A program made the position numbers and the translations under genes. This document shows, piece by piece, positions 34,026-44,208 of a DNA stretch of 64,000 nucleotides. This stretch comes from Paramyrothecium sp. XJ0827. Lineage: Eukaryota > Ascomycota > Sordariomycetes > Hypocreales > Stachybotryaceae. Numbering within the stretch: the stretch's first letter is position 1; each line of letters starts with the position of its first letter. The notes beneath the pieces are model-generated. The model did no database searches. It had not been told where the DNA came from and was given only the letters and a program-made list of their open reading frames with translations. Where the stretch lies: assembly GCA_020881915.1 (NCBI GenBank), contig JAJFPB010000004.1, positions 4,650,001 through 4,714,000 on the forward strand, given 5' to 3'.

Positions 34026-35687
34026 ATGTCTACACTTGATGTTCCATATCTCGTCGATCGCGAGGCGCGTTCGGCGCAACAGCCGGGCATGCCGCCCGTT
34101 CCTCCGCCGTATCCCAAAAGCAGGCCGTCGAATCCTGAGGCGATCAACAATTACTATTACAACGTCAACAAAAGCAAGGGGCAGCGCTGGTGGAATCGGA
34201 AGCGCTGCTTTTACGGCGTGATTCTTGTGCTCGTAGCTATCGTGATCGCTGGTTCGGTTGTGCTGTCTGTGATGTTGACGCGGAGGTCAGGGAGCGAGGA
34301 GTCTCGAGATGAGGCTGAAAAGACTTTAGCAACTATGCCATCTTCGACGGAGATGCCTTTCCCGACAACGATTCTGATCACACTTACGCAGACGCTTTCG
34401 TTGTCATCATCCTCCAACACTTTCTCGACAGAGTCTGCGACCTCAACGACCACCACCATGTCATCAACAACAGCTAGCACATCAACAACGTCTGAGACAG
34501 CTTTCGCAGACACGAGCGGCATCGGCATCATACTTTCATCATTCTTGGCGCACATCACGGCAGCTACTTCCAGCAGCGAGTTGCCGACGCCGACAAGCTC
34601 AGCGATCGGGCCGGTCTACTCAAACTCCGGGCTTACGGCTGCAGATTTTCTTTCAGACAGCGGCAGGCGTCGAATTCTGCTTTGGCAGGACGAACAAGGC
34701 AGCCTTATCGCGACGGAATGGTCCACTGATGGCGCCAGCCGGTTCCGCATTCGGGACAGGATGACGGAGGAGCTGAGCGAGGCCAAGCTGGGCACAGGTT
34801 TGAGTGCCGTTGCGGACCCGTCTGGGGCAGTTCATGTTTTCTACATGAGCACGAGTGATACCATCGCTCACGTGGTTCAGGACCCCATGGGCGACTGGGC
34901 TGTAGGAGGGGTGACGGTCAGGGGACGGCCAGTTCTTGCGCACAGAAACAGCCGTTTGTCTGCGACGTGGCACCAAAGCAGGGGCATGGGCGAAGGAATC
35001 GTCTTGTCATACCAAACACCTCGCAGACAACTTTACCTGATGATGTCCGACAAGCCGAACCAGAAAGACGCATGGTATGGCGTTGACATCGAGACGCAGC
35101 TGGGCCACCCGGATGTGGCTCGATGGCACGGCCTGGGGCACGCGACAAGCAGCGGGTGGCGATACCCTGTGGACGAAGATGATTCCGCTCCAGGCTACCG
35201 AGGGCTTGTTGGAGTAGTTGAAGGAGACGGCGAGGTTCTTCCGTGGGAGTGCTCGGTGGACTTCCGCATGCCCCCGGCGAGGCACGTCGAGTGCTACTGG
35301 CTGAACGAGACGTTCCATGACAGCAAGGAACGGCCAATGCGGCTGACGAACCCACCGTCCCAGTACGAGTGGCTACGATTGACGGAGCCAGAGGTAGGAA
35401 AGACGGGACTCGCGTATGAGTTCAGCTTCCTGTCTCTCGACCTGGACAAGGTGGTTCAGGATACGCGCCTTGGCGTCGGGCTGCCGCGCAAGACCGGGAC
35501 AGACTTCAGCCGGTTGAGAGGCCTAGAGGACCGGCAGATTGCAGCGGAGGCCATGGCCGGGACGGACGAGGGGAGCCTGTACGTGAGGTCGGGGCGGCGG
35601 ATATATGAGTACTCGTTGGTCGACGGGACGTGGATGTTTGAGGGGCTGGTGAATACGACGATGACTGAGGAGCGAGGCGTATGGTGA
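34026..35687 (+). CDS. Type II membrane protein, fucose-lectin-like ectodomain (copy B)
   Basis: Single exon of 553 aa. The ATG at 34026 is used because the frame further upstream has only a TTG. The N-terminus is Pro-rich (MPPVPPPYPKSRPSN) and cytoplasmic, the helix lies at about 62-85 (FYGVILVLVAIVIAGSVVLS), then a Ser/Thr-rich stalk of about 110 residues likely to be O-glycosylated, then the propeller-like part with SLIATEW, VHVFYMSTSDTIAHVVQ and GEGIVLSYQTPRRQLYLM. The matching order SL.A.EW then ..FY....H.V in copy A shows common descent. Copy A lacks the long Ser/Thr stalk. A plausible sensor or adhesin, not proven. Confidence 0.75.
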   Translation: MSTLDVPYLVDREARSAQQPGMPPVPPPYPKSRPSNPEAINNYYYNVNKSKGQRWWNRKRCFYGVILVLVAIVIAGSVVLSVMLTRRSGSEESRDEAEKTLATMPSSTEMPFPTTILITLTQTLSLSSSSNTFSTESATSTTTTMSSTTASTSTTSETAFADTSGIGIILSSFLAHITAATSSSELPTPTSSAIGPVYSNSGLTAADFLSDSGRRRILLWQDEQGSLIATEWSTDGASRFRIRDRMTEELSEAKLGTGLSAVADPSGAVHVFYMSTSDTIAHVVQDPMGDWAVGGVTVRGRPVLAHRNSRLSATWHQSRGMGEGIVLSYQTPRRQLYLMMSDKPNQKDAWYGVDIETQLGHPDVARWHGLGHATSSGWRYPVDEDDSAPGYRGLVGVVEGDGEVLPWECSVDFRMPPARHVECYWLNETFHDSKERPMRLTNPPSQYEWLRLTEPEVGKTGLAYEFSFLSLDLDKVVQDTRLGVGLPRKTGTDFSRLRGLEDRQIAAEAMAGTDEGSLYVRSGRRIYEYSLVDGTWMFEGLVNTTMTEERGVW

Positions 35688-36539
35688 ATGGTCAGTGGGG
35701 GTTCGCATCTCGATGGTGTTTCTTGAGGGCGATGGTAAAGATTGGTTATCTTGTCATTTTTGTTCTGTGGGTTGCGTTCAATGAGTGTGCGGAGCTGGAG
35801 GAGTACTTGGAAGGACTCGTCATTTGCATTTGGCCTCACCGTGTTTCAACACTAGTAATGGTAGAAGCGGAGGAGATACTTGGTCATGACGGTTTAGTCG
35901 CTGGCCCTTCTTCCCGTTGTGCACTCGAATGACCAAAGTCGAACGCAACTTACTATCCTCTGGAACAAACATCCTTGATCAGTATTTGTCGCCATATTCT
36001 TGAAACAAAGACTCTGCGTTACCCGCTGTTTTGTTTTACCTGTGGACGCTCGGAACCCACTCGCGCCATGACCGGAGCCCTTGTCCTTGAGCGTGAACAT
36101 GGTTGTGGTGGTGATGTTGAGATTGGAGGAGGTACGTACCGCCGCGGCCAAGATGGTCCCAAGTCTCAGAAGTACCGGCTTGGCGGGAAATGATTGGCTG
36201 CTGGGCATCGCGGGGGATTGTGGGCTCTGGGCCGGCGCGGTGGGGCGCTAGCCTGCGATAGGAAATATGTAAACATTGCGATAAGAATGTGGACGTGGGA
36301 CGTGAGCGTGGGACGTGGATGGCCGCGGCCCGGTGGCCAGACACGTCCGATTTGCTTGGTGCCATTTGTTTACGAGGCAGAGCTATTCTCCTGGAGAGAA
36401 GAGCTTGGGCCCTTTTCTCTTCTCTTCCTTTCTCTTCATCTCTCCATTGAAGATCACTAGTGTGGGCAGTGGGAATAAGTGTCTTTGTCCAGCTCTATTA
36501 CGATTCTCTGCTGTGCATCCATCGATCAACACCGTTGCA
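35688..36539. other. Intergenic, possible short spliced minus-strand gene
   Basis: Holds the 3' flank of lectin-like copy B and the promoter of the coiled-coil gene. On the minus strand an ATG at 36100 opens a short frame (MFTLKDKGSGHGASGFRAST) that meets a GTAAAAC donor and, 70-90 nt on, a TTCCAG acceptor. I could not complete a convincing gene from it. Confidence 0.3.
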
Positions 36540-38696
36540 ATGGCTGATGAGCACCTCCCAATCGCTCTCCGGCGAACGCGTCGGAGCAACGTCGGTGTGG
36601 GAGCTTCGGCCGAGTCCTCTGCTGCTGCTTCGCTGCCATCTACTGCACGGACGCCGCGGAGAACCAACAAAGGCGTTCGCTTTTCCGACCCGGGCCCCTT
36701 GCTCGCCACCGGCCTGACACCCATGGTCCGTCGAACCTCGCTTCTCAACACTCCCAAGCGTCGTCGTGTCTCGACGCAAGGCAAAACTCCTGGCCACGGC
36801 AACGCCTTACAAGACTGTGCGAGCCTTCACAGCGCACCTGCAAACCAAAACCTGCTCCACCAGACCGTCGATGGCCGCATTGAGCGTCGTCTCCGTCGCA
36901 ACAACCTCCGTGATATGATCAGCAAGATTGAGCAAGACAAGCGAGCCCAGAGCAAAGCCTCCCAAGCCGAGATTACACGTCTCAGGGCGGAGCTCAAGGC
37001 CCGCGACCGCGAAATCTACGAGCTGCAAAACGCCACGCTCGTGGTTGACACGGACCGCATCTGGGACCTCGAGCAGCAGGTCGACGACCTGAAGGACGAG
37101 CTGGAGAGGCGGAGCGCGGCGAGGAATGCCGATCAGACGCACAACAGCTACAACTGGACGCTGGCGGCAAAGGACCCCTTCTCCGAGGATGACTTCATGG
37201 ACATGACGCCTGACGACGAGGTCTTTGGGGACACAACCATGGCCCAGCTGGCCTGTAGCACACCGTCGCGGGCACGATCGTCTTTCCCCACGCCGCCTGC
37301 TACCAGCCCTACCCTGCCTACCACGCCTCACCACTTTTCTCGACCTACTGTAGTCGTTGCCAAGACTCCCTCGACTCAAGCAGTCGGTGTCCAGGCCGAG
37401 TTTGCTGACCCCGAGAAGCTGCAGCTTCAGGATGAGTTGACGTCCCTGCAGCGAGAGATGGATAAACTCACAGCTACGCTTGAGGGGTACAAGAGTCTCT
37501 CGGTGCGACTGTCTCAGAAATTCGCCTCTGCTGTTCCGGACCCAGCTGAAGGCGAATGTGCATCGTCGACGGATGCCTTGGAGCGCCATGCTGGTGCGCT
37601 CCTTCAAGCCATGGGAGATCGGCAGGCTGCACTATCACAGCTGACCACGTCCATCAAGGAACTTGGTTTCCCCGGTGAAGATGCGGGTGCCATGATCATG
37701 ACACTTACCTCCGGGTTCCGCGCCGCCCGGCTTGAGCTGGAGTATCTGACTCCTGGCGAGATCTCTCTGCCCCTGACCTCACATGGCGCAGAAGTCCTTG
37801 ACCTGCTGTTGACTCGGTTGAGGGACTTGGCCACGCGGGTCAAGGAAGGCGAGGACTCCATCGACGAGTATCACGAGCTCGAGCAGTCACTTCGCAAGCA
37901 GTTAGATACCCGCGTGACAGTCATGGACGGATTGAAGGCGGAGATGGGCAAGGCGCAGAAACTGATGGACGACAAGAACAACAGGATCAAGGAGCTCGAG
38001 GTTGGCAACGATCGTCTGAAGGGCGCCGTCGACGGTTACGTCCGGGACATCTCGGAGCTCGAGAAGCTCATTGAGCGCCTGGAGCAGGAAGGCCGCGACG
38101 CGGGGGCAACGCACGACGCGCACAAGGAGTCGAGCCGACGAGCCCTCGTCAACAAGGAGAACACCATCGCGGAGCTCGAGGTGCAGCTCGCCGTGGCCCT
38201 CAAGCGCGCCGAGTCGCTCAAGAAGAGCATGGAGGACATGCAGGCGGAGAAGAACAAGCACATCCACGCCCTCAACAAGCAGCAGGGGGCGGCGCTGGCG
38301 CTCCGCGACGCGCGGGTGGCGGAGCTGCGCGGCGAGATCGAGCGCGTCAACGAGTCGCTGCGGGCGGCGCACGAGACCATCTGCGCGCTGCGCGTGGAGA
38401 ACGGCGGGCTGAAGGCGAAGGTGGACGAGGAGCGGCAGCGGGCCAAGATGGCCATCGACGCGATGAAGGAGGAGCTGCAGCGGGCCCTGCAGGTGAGCCA
38501 GGAGTTCCTCAACACGCCTGGGAAGAAGGACGGCGACGGGCCTCAGCAAGCTGCCAACTCGGAGGGCGCGACGACCGTGGTCCAGAAGGGCGGGTTCCTC
38601 GCCGGGAGCCTCGCGCGACGGGCAAGCGGCAAGGGCCAGCGGCGCCGATACGACAGCGGCATGGGCCTCCTGGACGAGGACGAGGTTGACTTTTGA
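36540..38696 (+). CDS. Coiled-coil protein of filamentous ascomycetes, function unknown
   Basis: Single exon, 718 aa from the ATG at 36540 (MADEHLPIALRRTRRS); the frame is open further upstream but without a better start. The N-terminal 120 residues are basic and Ser/Thr-rich with NKGVRFSDPGP and MVRRTSLLNTPKRRR, phosphosite-like and nuclear-localisation-like. A coiled coil runs from about 135 to 200; a Thr/Pro-rich linker with an acidic EDDFMDMTPDDE patch follows; then a long coiled coil from about 290 to 690, ending in a short basic tail. The plan suggests a chromosome, spindle or nuclear scaffold protein, but I cannot name an orthologue and make no functional claim. The third-position GC content rises sharply in the last 700 nt. 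Confidence 0.75.
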   Translation: MADEHLPIALRRTRRSNVGVGASAESSAAASLPSTARTPRRTNKGVRFSDPGPLLATGLTPMVRRTSLLNTPKRRRVSTQGKTPGHGNALQDCASLHSAPANQNLLHQTVDGRIERRLRRNNLRDMISKIEQDKRAQSKASQAEITRLRAELKARDREIYELQNATLVVDTDRIWDLEQQVDDLKDELERRSAARNADQTHNSYNWTLAAKDPFSEDDFMDMTPDDEVFGDTTMAQLACSTPSRARSSFPTPPATSPTLPTTPHHFSRPTVVVAKTPSTQAVGVQAEFADPEKLQLQDELTSLQREMDKLTATLEGYKSLSVRLSQKFASAVPDPAEGECASSTDALERHAGALLQAMGDRQAALSQLTTSIKELGFPGEDAGAMIMTLTSGFRAARLELEYLTPGEISLPLTSHGAEVLDLLLTRLRDLATRVKEGEDSIDEYHELEQSLRKQLDTRVTVMDGLKAEMGKAQKLMDDKNNRIKELEVGNDRLKGAVDGYVRDISELEKLIERLEQEGRDAGATHDAHKESSRRALVNKENTIAELEVQLAVALKRAESLKKSMEDMQAEKNKHIHALNKQQGAALALRDARVAELRGEIERVNESLRAAHETICALRVENGGLKAKVDEERQRAKMAIDAMKEELQRALQVSQEFLNTPGKKDGDGPQQAANSEGATTVVQKGGFLAGSLARRASGKGQRRRYDSGMGLLDEDEVDF

Positions 38697-40138
38697 GGTG
38701 CTCACGAATACGGAGGTTGAAGAAAAATGAATGATCAAGTGGAATTGTAGTTGTCTGCATGGTTCTCAGGGCGTTGGTAGATGGTACCAGGAAACTCACA
38801 TGTTGGCGTTGGTGTTGGCATATTGTTTGATAGTCGGCCGAGTCTCCGGCGCTTAGAGAGACGAATTTACTTTGTTCCGATGCATCGTGAAGTAATTGCG
38901 CCCGTGAGTTTTCGTGTAGTTGGTGGTGATCTCCGCATAGCCCTGTGAGAGCTATAAAGAGAAGACACTTGCGCCTCGTGTCCTCGGGCGACACTACTCA
39001 ATCGGCTGCCCTACGATGTTTCCTCCTTGGCTGCTTGGCGGCGTCAATGATATCACCTGCCCTTTCGTTCATTTCCTTTCGAATTGAGAGTTGGTCCGCT
39101 TGTCGGCGTTGCCAAGCGCTATTCTCACCGTATAAGCTCGTGGTTTGACTAATAGCGAAGTAAGCAAGCTGTCAGTTCAGGGATTGAGAGACGGCTCATC
39201 TTGGCGGAATCCAAGGACCGACCGACCTGCAGTTTGTTGTTTTCTCAAGAGGTTTCTTTGCGAGCATGATTAAGGCGATGAGCCCATCAATTCAGGCGTA
39301 GACCTTTGGTCCTCCTTAATGAACGAGCAGTACATGCTCTTCATTGAGGCATTACTGGCTGATCCGAACTGGTCTCCATTAACCAACTGATCAAATCTCA
39401 CGATGTGGATTCGTTCAAACAAGACCAGAGAAGTGATGCCGTGATTGTCTGGGGTAATGGCATCAATCCAGGCACAGACCAACGTGCAGCAAGCCTCAGC
39501 TGCTCCAATTCCGTGTCAGTTGGAGATGGACGAAGGACCCCGCAATAAATCAATGGTGGATGAATTCAATTGCCATCGTTCCTGAGCCGTCTTGTATTTT
39601 GACTTTTGCTTTGTTTATTTATTTGTCTTTCTCGGCTTCCATCCAATGACCTTTGCGGTCAAGGCCCAAACCTGTCTGGACAATTGTCCAATATTCCATC
39701 TCGCCGTCCGTCTCTTATCTGCTTTTCTCTTCCTCTACCGAGACCGGAGACAAACGACCCCAATTCCGACTGGAGCCCGGGCAAGTTCCTTCAGCAATGG
39801 GCGCAGCCCTGCATCCAGGTTACGCTGCATCGGGTAGGTGAAGAAAGTCGGAGAACAACGTCCTACCCCTCATTGCCGGGATCAGGACGGAAACCCCTGC
39901 CAAGTGGGCTGCTCCAATGCCGAATCAAACAGGCGATATCCTGGCGGGAGGCGTCATTGCCTGGACGTGATCGGCACGCCCCATTGGCGGCGGACGAACC
40001 GTTATCATACGTATAAGAAGGCTGTCGCCGGGCCGTTGCGGACGGGGAGCTTGCGTGGGAGCTGCTGCTGTCTCGCGATACCCTCAATTGTCCAGCCCAG
40101 CTCTGCCTAGCACAGCACAGCACAGCCCCTCGCGAATC
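38697..40138. other. Intergenic, nothing recognised
   Basis: 3' flank of the coiled-coil gene and promoter of the gamma-glutamyltranspeptidase gene. Immediately before that gene's ATG lies a run of AGCAC repeats (40110-40125). No other gene supported. Confidence 0.4.
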
Positions 40139-41910
40139 ATGGCCGTCCTGCGCATCTCCTCGCTCACCCACTCGCTCGTCGTGGCGCTCGCGACCCTGTC
40201 CTCGGCCCAGGCCCAGACACGCCCGCCATGCACGCCGCGCCCTGAGCCCAAGCTGGGCGCCGTCGCCTCCGAGACGGACATCTGCAGCAAGATCGGCGCC
40301 CGCCTGATCCGCGACGACGGGGCCAACGCCGTCGACGCCCTGGTCGCCACCGTCTTCTGCGTCGGCGTCGTCGGCATGTACCACAGCGGGCCCGGCGGCG
40401 GAGGCTTCATGGTCGTGCGGTCCGCCGCCGGCGACTACGAGTACATTGACTTCCGCGAGAAGGCGCCCGCCGCGGCGTTCGAGGACATGTACAAGGACAA
40501 CAATGCGGCCAGTCTCTACGGTGGCCTGGCAAGGTAACTCGTGCTTGGACTTGTATGAATAAGAGCAAAGGCTGACAAGCGATTGATCTCAGTGGCGTGC
40601 CTGGAGAACTGCGTGGTCTCGAGTATCTTCACAACAACTACGGCCATTTGTCCTGGGCCCGTGTCATCCAGCCGTCCATCAACCTCGCGCGCAACGGCTT
40701 CATCGTCAACCAGGACCTCGTCCGCTACATGGACTCCGTCTCCAACAACCAGTTCCTCGTCGAGGACCCCTCGTGGGCCATTGACTTTGCGCCCAACGGC
40801 CGCCGCGTCAGGCTGGGCGAGACCATGACCCGCAAGCGATACGCAAACACCCTCGAGACGATTGCCAAGGAGGGCGCCGACGCCTTCTACAGCGGCCCTA
40901 TCGCCGAGGCGACCATCAACGCTCTGCGCAGGACCAACGGAACCATGACCCTTGAGGATCTGCGGAACTACACCGTGGAGCTCAGGGACCCGGTCCAGAT
41001 CAACTACCGCGGACACAAGCTCACCAGTTCCAACGCTCCCTCCTCGGGCGTCGTCGCTCTCTCTTGCCTCAACATCATGAGCGGATACGAGGGCTTCGGA
41101 AACCCCGACAACGTCAACCTGACCACTCACCGCCTCAACGAGGCCATGCGCTTCGCGTACGGACAGCGCACCAAGCTGGCCGACCCGTCCTTCGTCCCCG
41201 GCCTGGACGAGTTCACGCGCAACATGATCACGCCCGAGACGGGCGCCGAGCTCCGCGCCCGCATCAGCGACGTCCGCACGCAGAACGTGTCGGCGTACAA
41301 CCCGGACAACTACGAGTCCCTCGACACGCCCGGCACGGCGCACATGGTCGCGGCCGACGCCAGCGGCCTGGCCGTGTCCCTGACCACCACCATCAACCTC
41401 CTCTTCGGCTCGCGCGTCATGGTCCCGGAGACGGGCGTCATCATGAACGACGAGATGAACGACTTCAGCATCCCCGGCGTGAGCGACGCCTTCGGCTACG
41501 CCCCGAACCCGGCCAACTTCATCCGCCCGGGCAAGCGGCCGCTGTCCTCCATCTCGCCCATCATCGGCGAGACGCTCGACGGCAAGCTCTACTTCGCCGT
41601 GGGCGCCGCCGGCGGCAGCCGCATCATCAGCTCCACCATCCAGAACACGATCCACATCGTCGACGAGGGCCAGGGCGCCATCGAGGCCCTGCGCCGGCCG
41701 CGCCTGCACGACCAGCTGATCCCGGCCGTGACCACGTTCGAGTGGCCCTACGACAACGGCACCGTCGAGTACCTGCGCACCCTGGGCCACAACGTGTCGT
41801 GGGTGGCGCCCGGCCAGAGCGCGGCCCAGGGCCTGAAGCTGAACCTGAACGGGACGTTTGAGGCGGCTGGCGAGCCGAGGCAGAGGAACTCTGGAGGGTT
41901 CGCCGTGTAA
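40139..41910 (+). CDS. Secreted gamma-glutamyltranspeptidase
   Basis: Two exons (40139-40533, 40593-41910), intron 59 nt, 570 aa. A signal peptide (about residues 1-25, ending SSAQA) is followed by the GGT fold: GAVASE, DGGANAVDALVAT, HSGPGGGGFM, DFREKAPAAA, then PGELRGLEYL after the intron. GTAHMVAAD carries Thr380, the expected autoprocessing and catalytic nucleophile; PLSSISP and GAAGGSRI complete the active site. The precursor would be cut before Thr380 into two subunits. The enzyme removes the gamma-glutamyl group from glutathione and related peptides in the secretory pathway or outside the cell. Several N-glycosylation sequons (NGT, NVS, NLT) fit a secreted protein. Very high GC3 compared with its neighbours. 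Confidence 0.93.
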
Positions 41911-42174
41911 GTGGGAGGCGATTGCTGAGATCTGCTTGGTGGTGAGTGGTGGACACCTGAATGTAGAGTTTTCGGCGATTGATCTAGATAGAACATCTAT
42001 ACAACAAAAAACCGAACAATTTTTTAACTACATTTGTGCCTTGTCGACAAGCAAAGAAAGCGTCTTCAACATAAAGTAGATAGCACTTGTATAAGACTAA
42101 GGGCTGAACGCTACTTGTTCATTCGCTAATTTTAATTCGTGCAATTAAATGTTCACTCCTTAACTGTTCACTCC

Positions 42175-42775
42175 TCATGAGGCCCCAAAACCCAGGTTCG
42201 ACGTCTCCCTCATCTCCGTAATCAACAAGCTGCAGTCGGGCTGCTCGGTCAGGACGGCAAACGCAGCATCCGTCGTGTTATACAGCCAGTCCGTGTCGTC
42301 GACGTAGCCGCCCTCCCAGCCCGTGGCCGTGACGAAGCCGCCCGTGTCGTTTGCGTTGGGCACGCCCACGATGGAGAGGAAGCCGTGCGCGAACTTGCCC
42401 CGGAAGCGGCCGCTCAGCACGGGGTACACGGCGCCGTAGACGCGCTTCATGCCGGCAAAGTCGAGCCGCGTGCCGTTGAAGGAGCCGACGAGGTCGCGGC
42501 TGAAGACCCTGTCGTAGGCGACATCCCAGCCCGCGCGGTAGGGGAAGAATGCTTGGGGGATGTCAGTGGCTGCTCGTGGAATTGTAAGAACTATCTCTGA
42601 ATTGGCGTACCATTGGCGGCATCTATGAACCAGTTCTCGAGAGCAGCCGAGGGGTCGGCAGGGCGTTCACACTTGGCGTCCGCGACGCTGGCGCCCAGAG
42701 CGGCGACTATCATGGTTAGTTACGACCAAATGTTCAAGAGAGGACATTCATACCGATGAGTGAAGTGATTCTCAT
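42175..42775 (-). CDS. Small secreted protein, 164 aa, possible NTF2-like fold
   Basis: Three exons (42754-42775, 42611-42706, 42175-42551), introns 47 and 59 nt. The signal peptide is itself split by the first intron: MRITSLI joins VAALGASVADA. The mature part contains CERPADPSAALENWFIDAAN, AGWDVAYDRVFSRDL, NGTRLDFAGMKRVYGA and TATGWEGGYVDDTDWL. An alternation of helices and strands with a conserved Trp-rich end resembles SnoaL/NTF2-like secreted proteins, but the family is not certain. It has only two Cys after the signal and two likely N-glycosylation sites. A TATA box sits 69 nt upstream of the ATG, supporting the start. Confidence 0.75.
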
Positions 42776-42843
42776 TATGATTGATTAAGATGAGGGAAGC
42801 CTGTGACTAGAAGTGCCGAGGAAGCTTCTGCTCAATATCTCGC

Positions 42844-42851
42844 TTTATATA
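42844..42851 (-). promoter_or_regulatory. TATA box of the small secreted protein gene
   Basis: TATATAAA on the minus strand 69 nt before the ATG at 42775. Confidence 0.5.
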
Positions 42852-44201
42852 CTCGCACACCATGGCCTATCTTAACATACATTAATAATAGGTTTCGCCC
42901 ATAGATTTGAAGGATCGTTCAGGAGAGCCGCATGGAGTGGAATGCTCCAACCAGAACCTGGCGTTCCGCTAGTTGCGGTCTAGTTTACGAGGGAATAGCG
43001 GGTAGATCCACGGCCGCCGAAGACGTAGACTGCCGCTAGGCCCGGAGCCACCGACTACCCGGGACCAACGGTCCGGCATTTCTCGTATCTTGAAGCGCCG
43101 GAAGGACGGCCGCCTCGGAACTCGTTCAATGACAGAGTGCGGCTGCGACAATGCCATTGTTGCTGCCGTCCGCAAGTCGCCTTCGATGACAGGGGTGTAT
43201 AACTTGGTAACTAATTCTGCCCGATGGGGAAGACTATATTGATAAAGGGCGCTTCTTTCTTCCAGCATGCCTCCAGCTATTAATTGGTTTCCATGTTCGA
43301 CCATCTGTCCGCGACGGTCTGTCGAAGGTCGGACGAAACACCAGAGCAAAGGCCGCTCATTTTGGCTACTACGTCCTAGCGCCATGGTCTACGTGGCTCA
43401 CTTATCGTTTCCCTCCCATCTTGGGAATGGCAGCCACGGCGATGACCTCCAACAGGCCTTGCATGGCAATAGACATGGTGCCACGGGGGCTCGAAGTCGG
43501 TCTCAAACCAGTTACCTTGTGCGATGTCAGAAATTCCGCGCACTTCAAAATAAGGTCATCTGACAAAATGAGGCTCCTCAATCGGATAACAGAGCAAATG
43601 CGGATGTTCAAGTCCTCGCGACGGGCAGCATCAAGGCTGCTAATTCTCATGGTAGCCGACTATCGGGTCAACGACCCTATGGAGACATAGTTGAGTAGCA
43701 CAAAATGCATGGAATGGAGTCACACCTCCGCTGTGCACACACTATCTCCTTTAAAAGAAAGAAAAAAAAGACTCGAGAAAGTTGCCGCTGGGCATCATGG
43801 TACTCAATCGGTCGCCCCAGCTGATGGGTGTTATTTTCGTCACGGATCACTCTCCCAGCCAAGATCTGCCCTTGAGCGAAAGAAAAAAAGTGAAGGATCC
43901 AAGTGAAAAATCTTTCCGAGAATCATGGGCTGGTAATCAATAGCGCGCCCTGACAGGCTTGGCCAGATAGGCGAGCGCTATTTCGTCTATTCGGGGACTT
44001 TTGGTGCTAGGTCCTGACAAAAAAAGCATCATGATCTCGACGCTCAGATAAAAACGCGCCAAAGTCCCGGACCATTATGTCGTCAAGCGACTGGAATCAA
44101 GCAACCCCCGAGAGCGAGCCGGCCACATTCGCTCGGAAATCTCAGCTCAACGCAGAATAGTAAGCTGCCATAGTCGAAGTCCCTATCGCGAGGAGCATCC
44201 A
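42852..44201. other. Intergenic, unassigned open frames
   Basis: A minus-strand ATG frame of 138 codons at 42969-43385 and another of 82 codons at 43402-43650 look more protein-like than chance (for example DLILKCAEFLTSHKVTG) but belong to no family I know and lack a convincing splice join. Two A-rich runs lie at 43757-43770 and 43878-43890. Confidence 0.35.
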
Positions 44202-44208
44202 TATATAA
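44202..44208 (+). promoter_or_regulatory. TATATAA abutting the first ATG of the hydrolase gene
   Basis: TATATAA ends on the A of the ATG at 44208. If it is a working TATA box, transcription would start downstream of that ATG and the next in-frame Met at 44280 would be the start. Confidence 0.3.

Noticed and set aside
37902..38738. 278-codon minus-strand frame opposite the coiled-coil gene
   Set aside because: Leu/Arg/Val-rich shadow of the GC-rich 3' part of that gene.
40516..41790. 424-codon minus-strand frame opposite gamma-glutamyltranspeptidase
   Set aside because: Artefact of very high GC3; the plus strand encodes the complete enzyme.
41064..41861. Second plus-strand frame within gamma-glutamyltranspeptidase
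   Set aside because: Arg/His/Pro-rich, typical of a frame-shifted reading of a GC3-rich gene.
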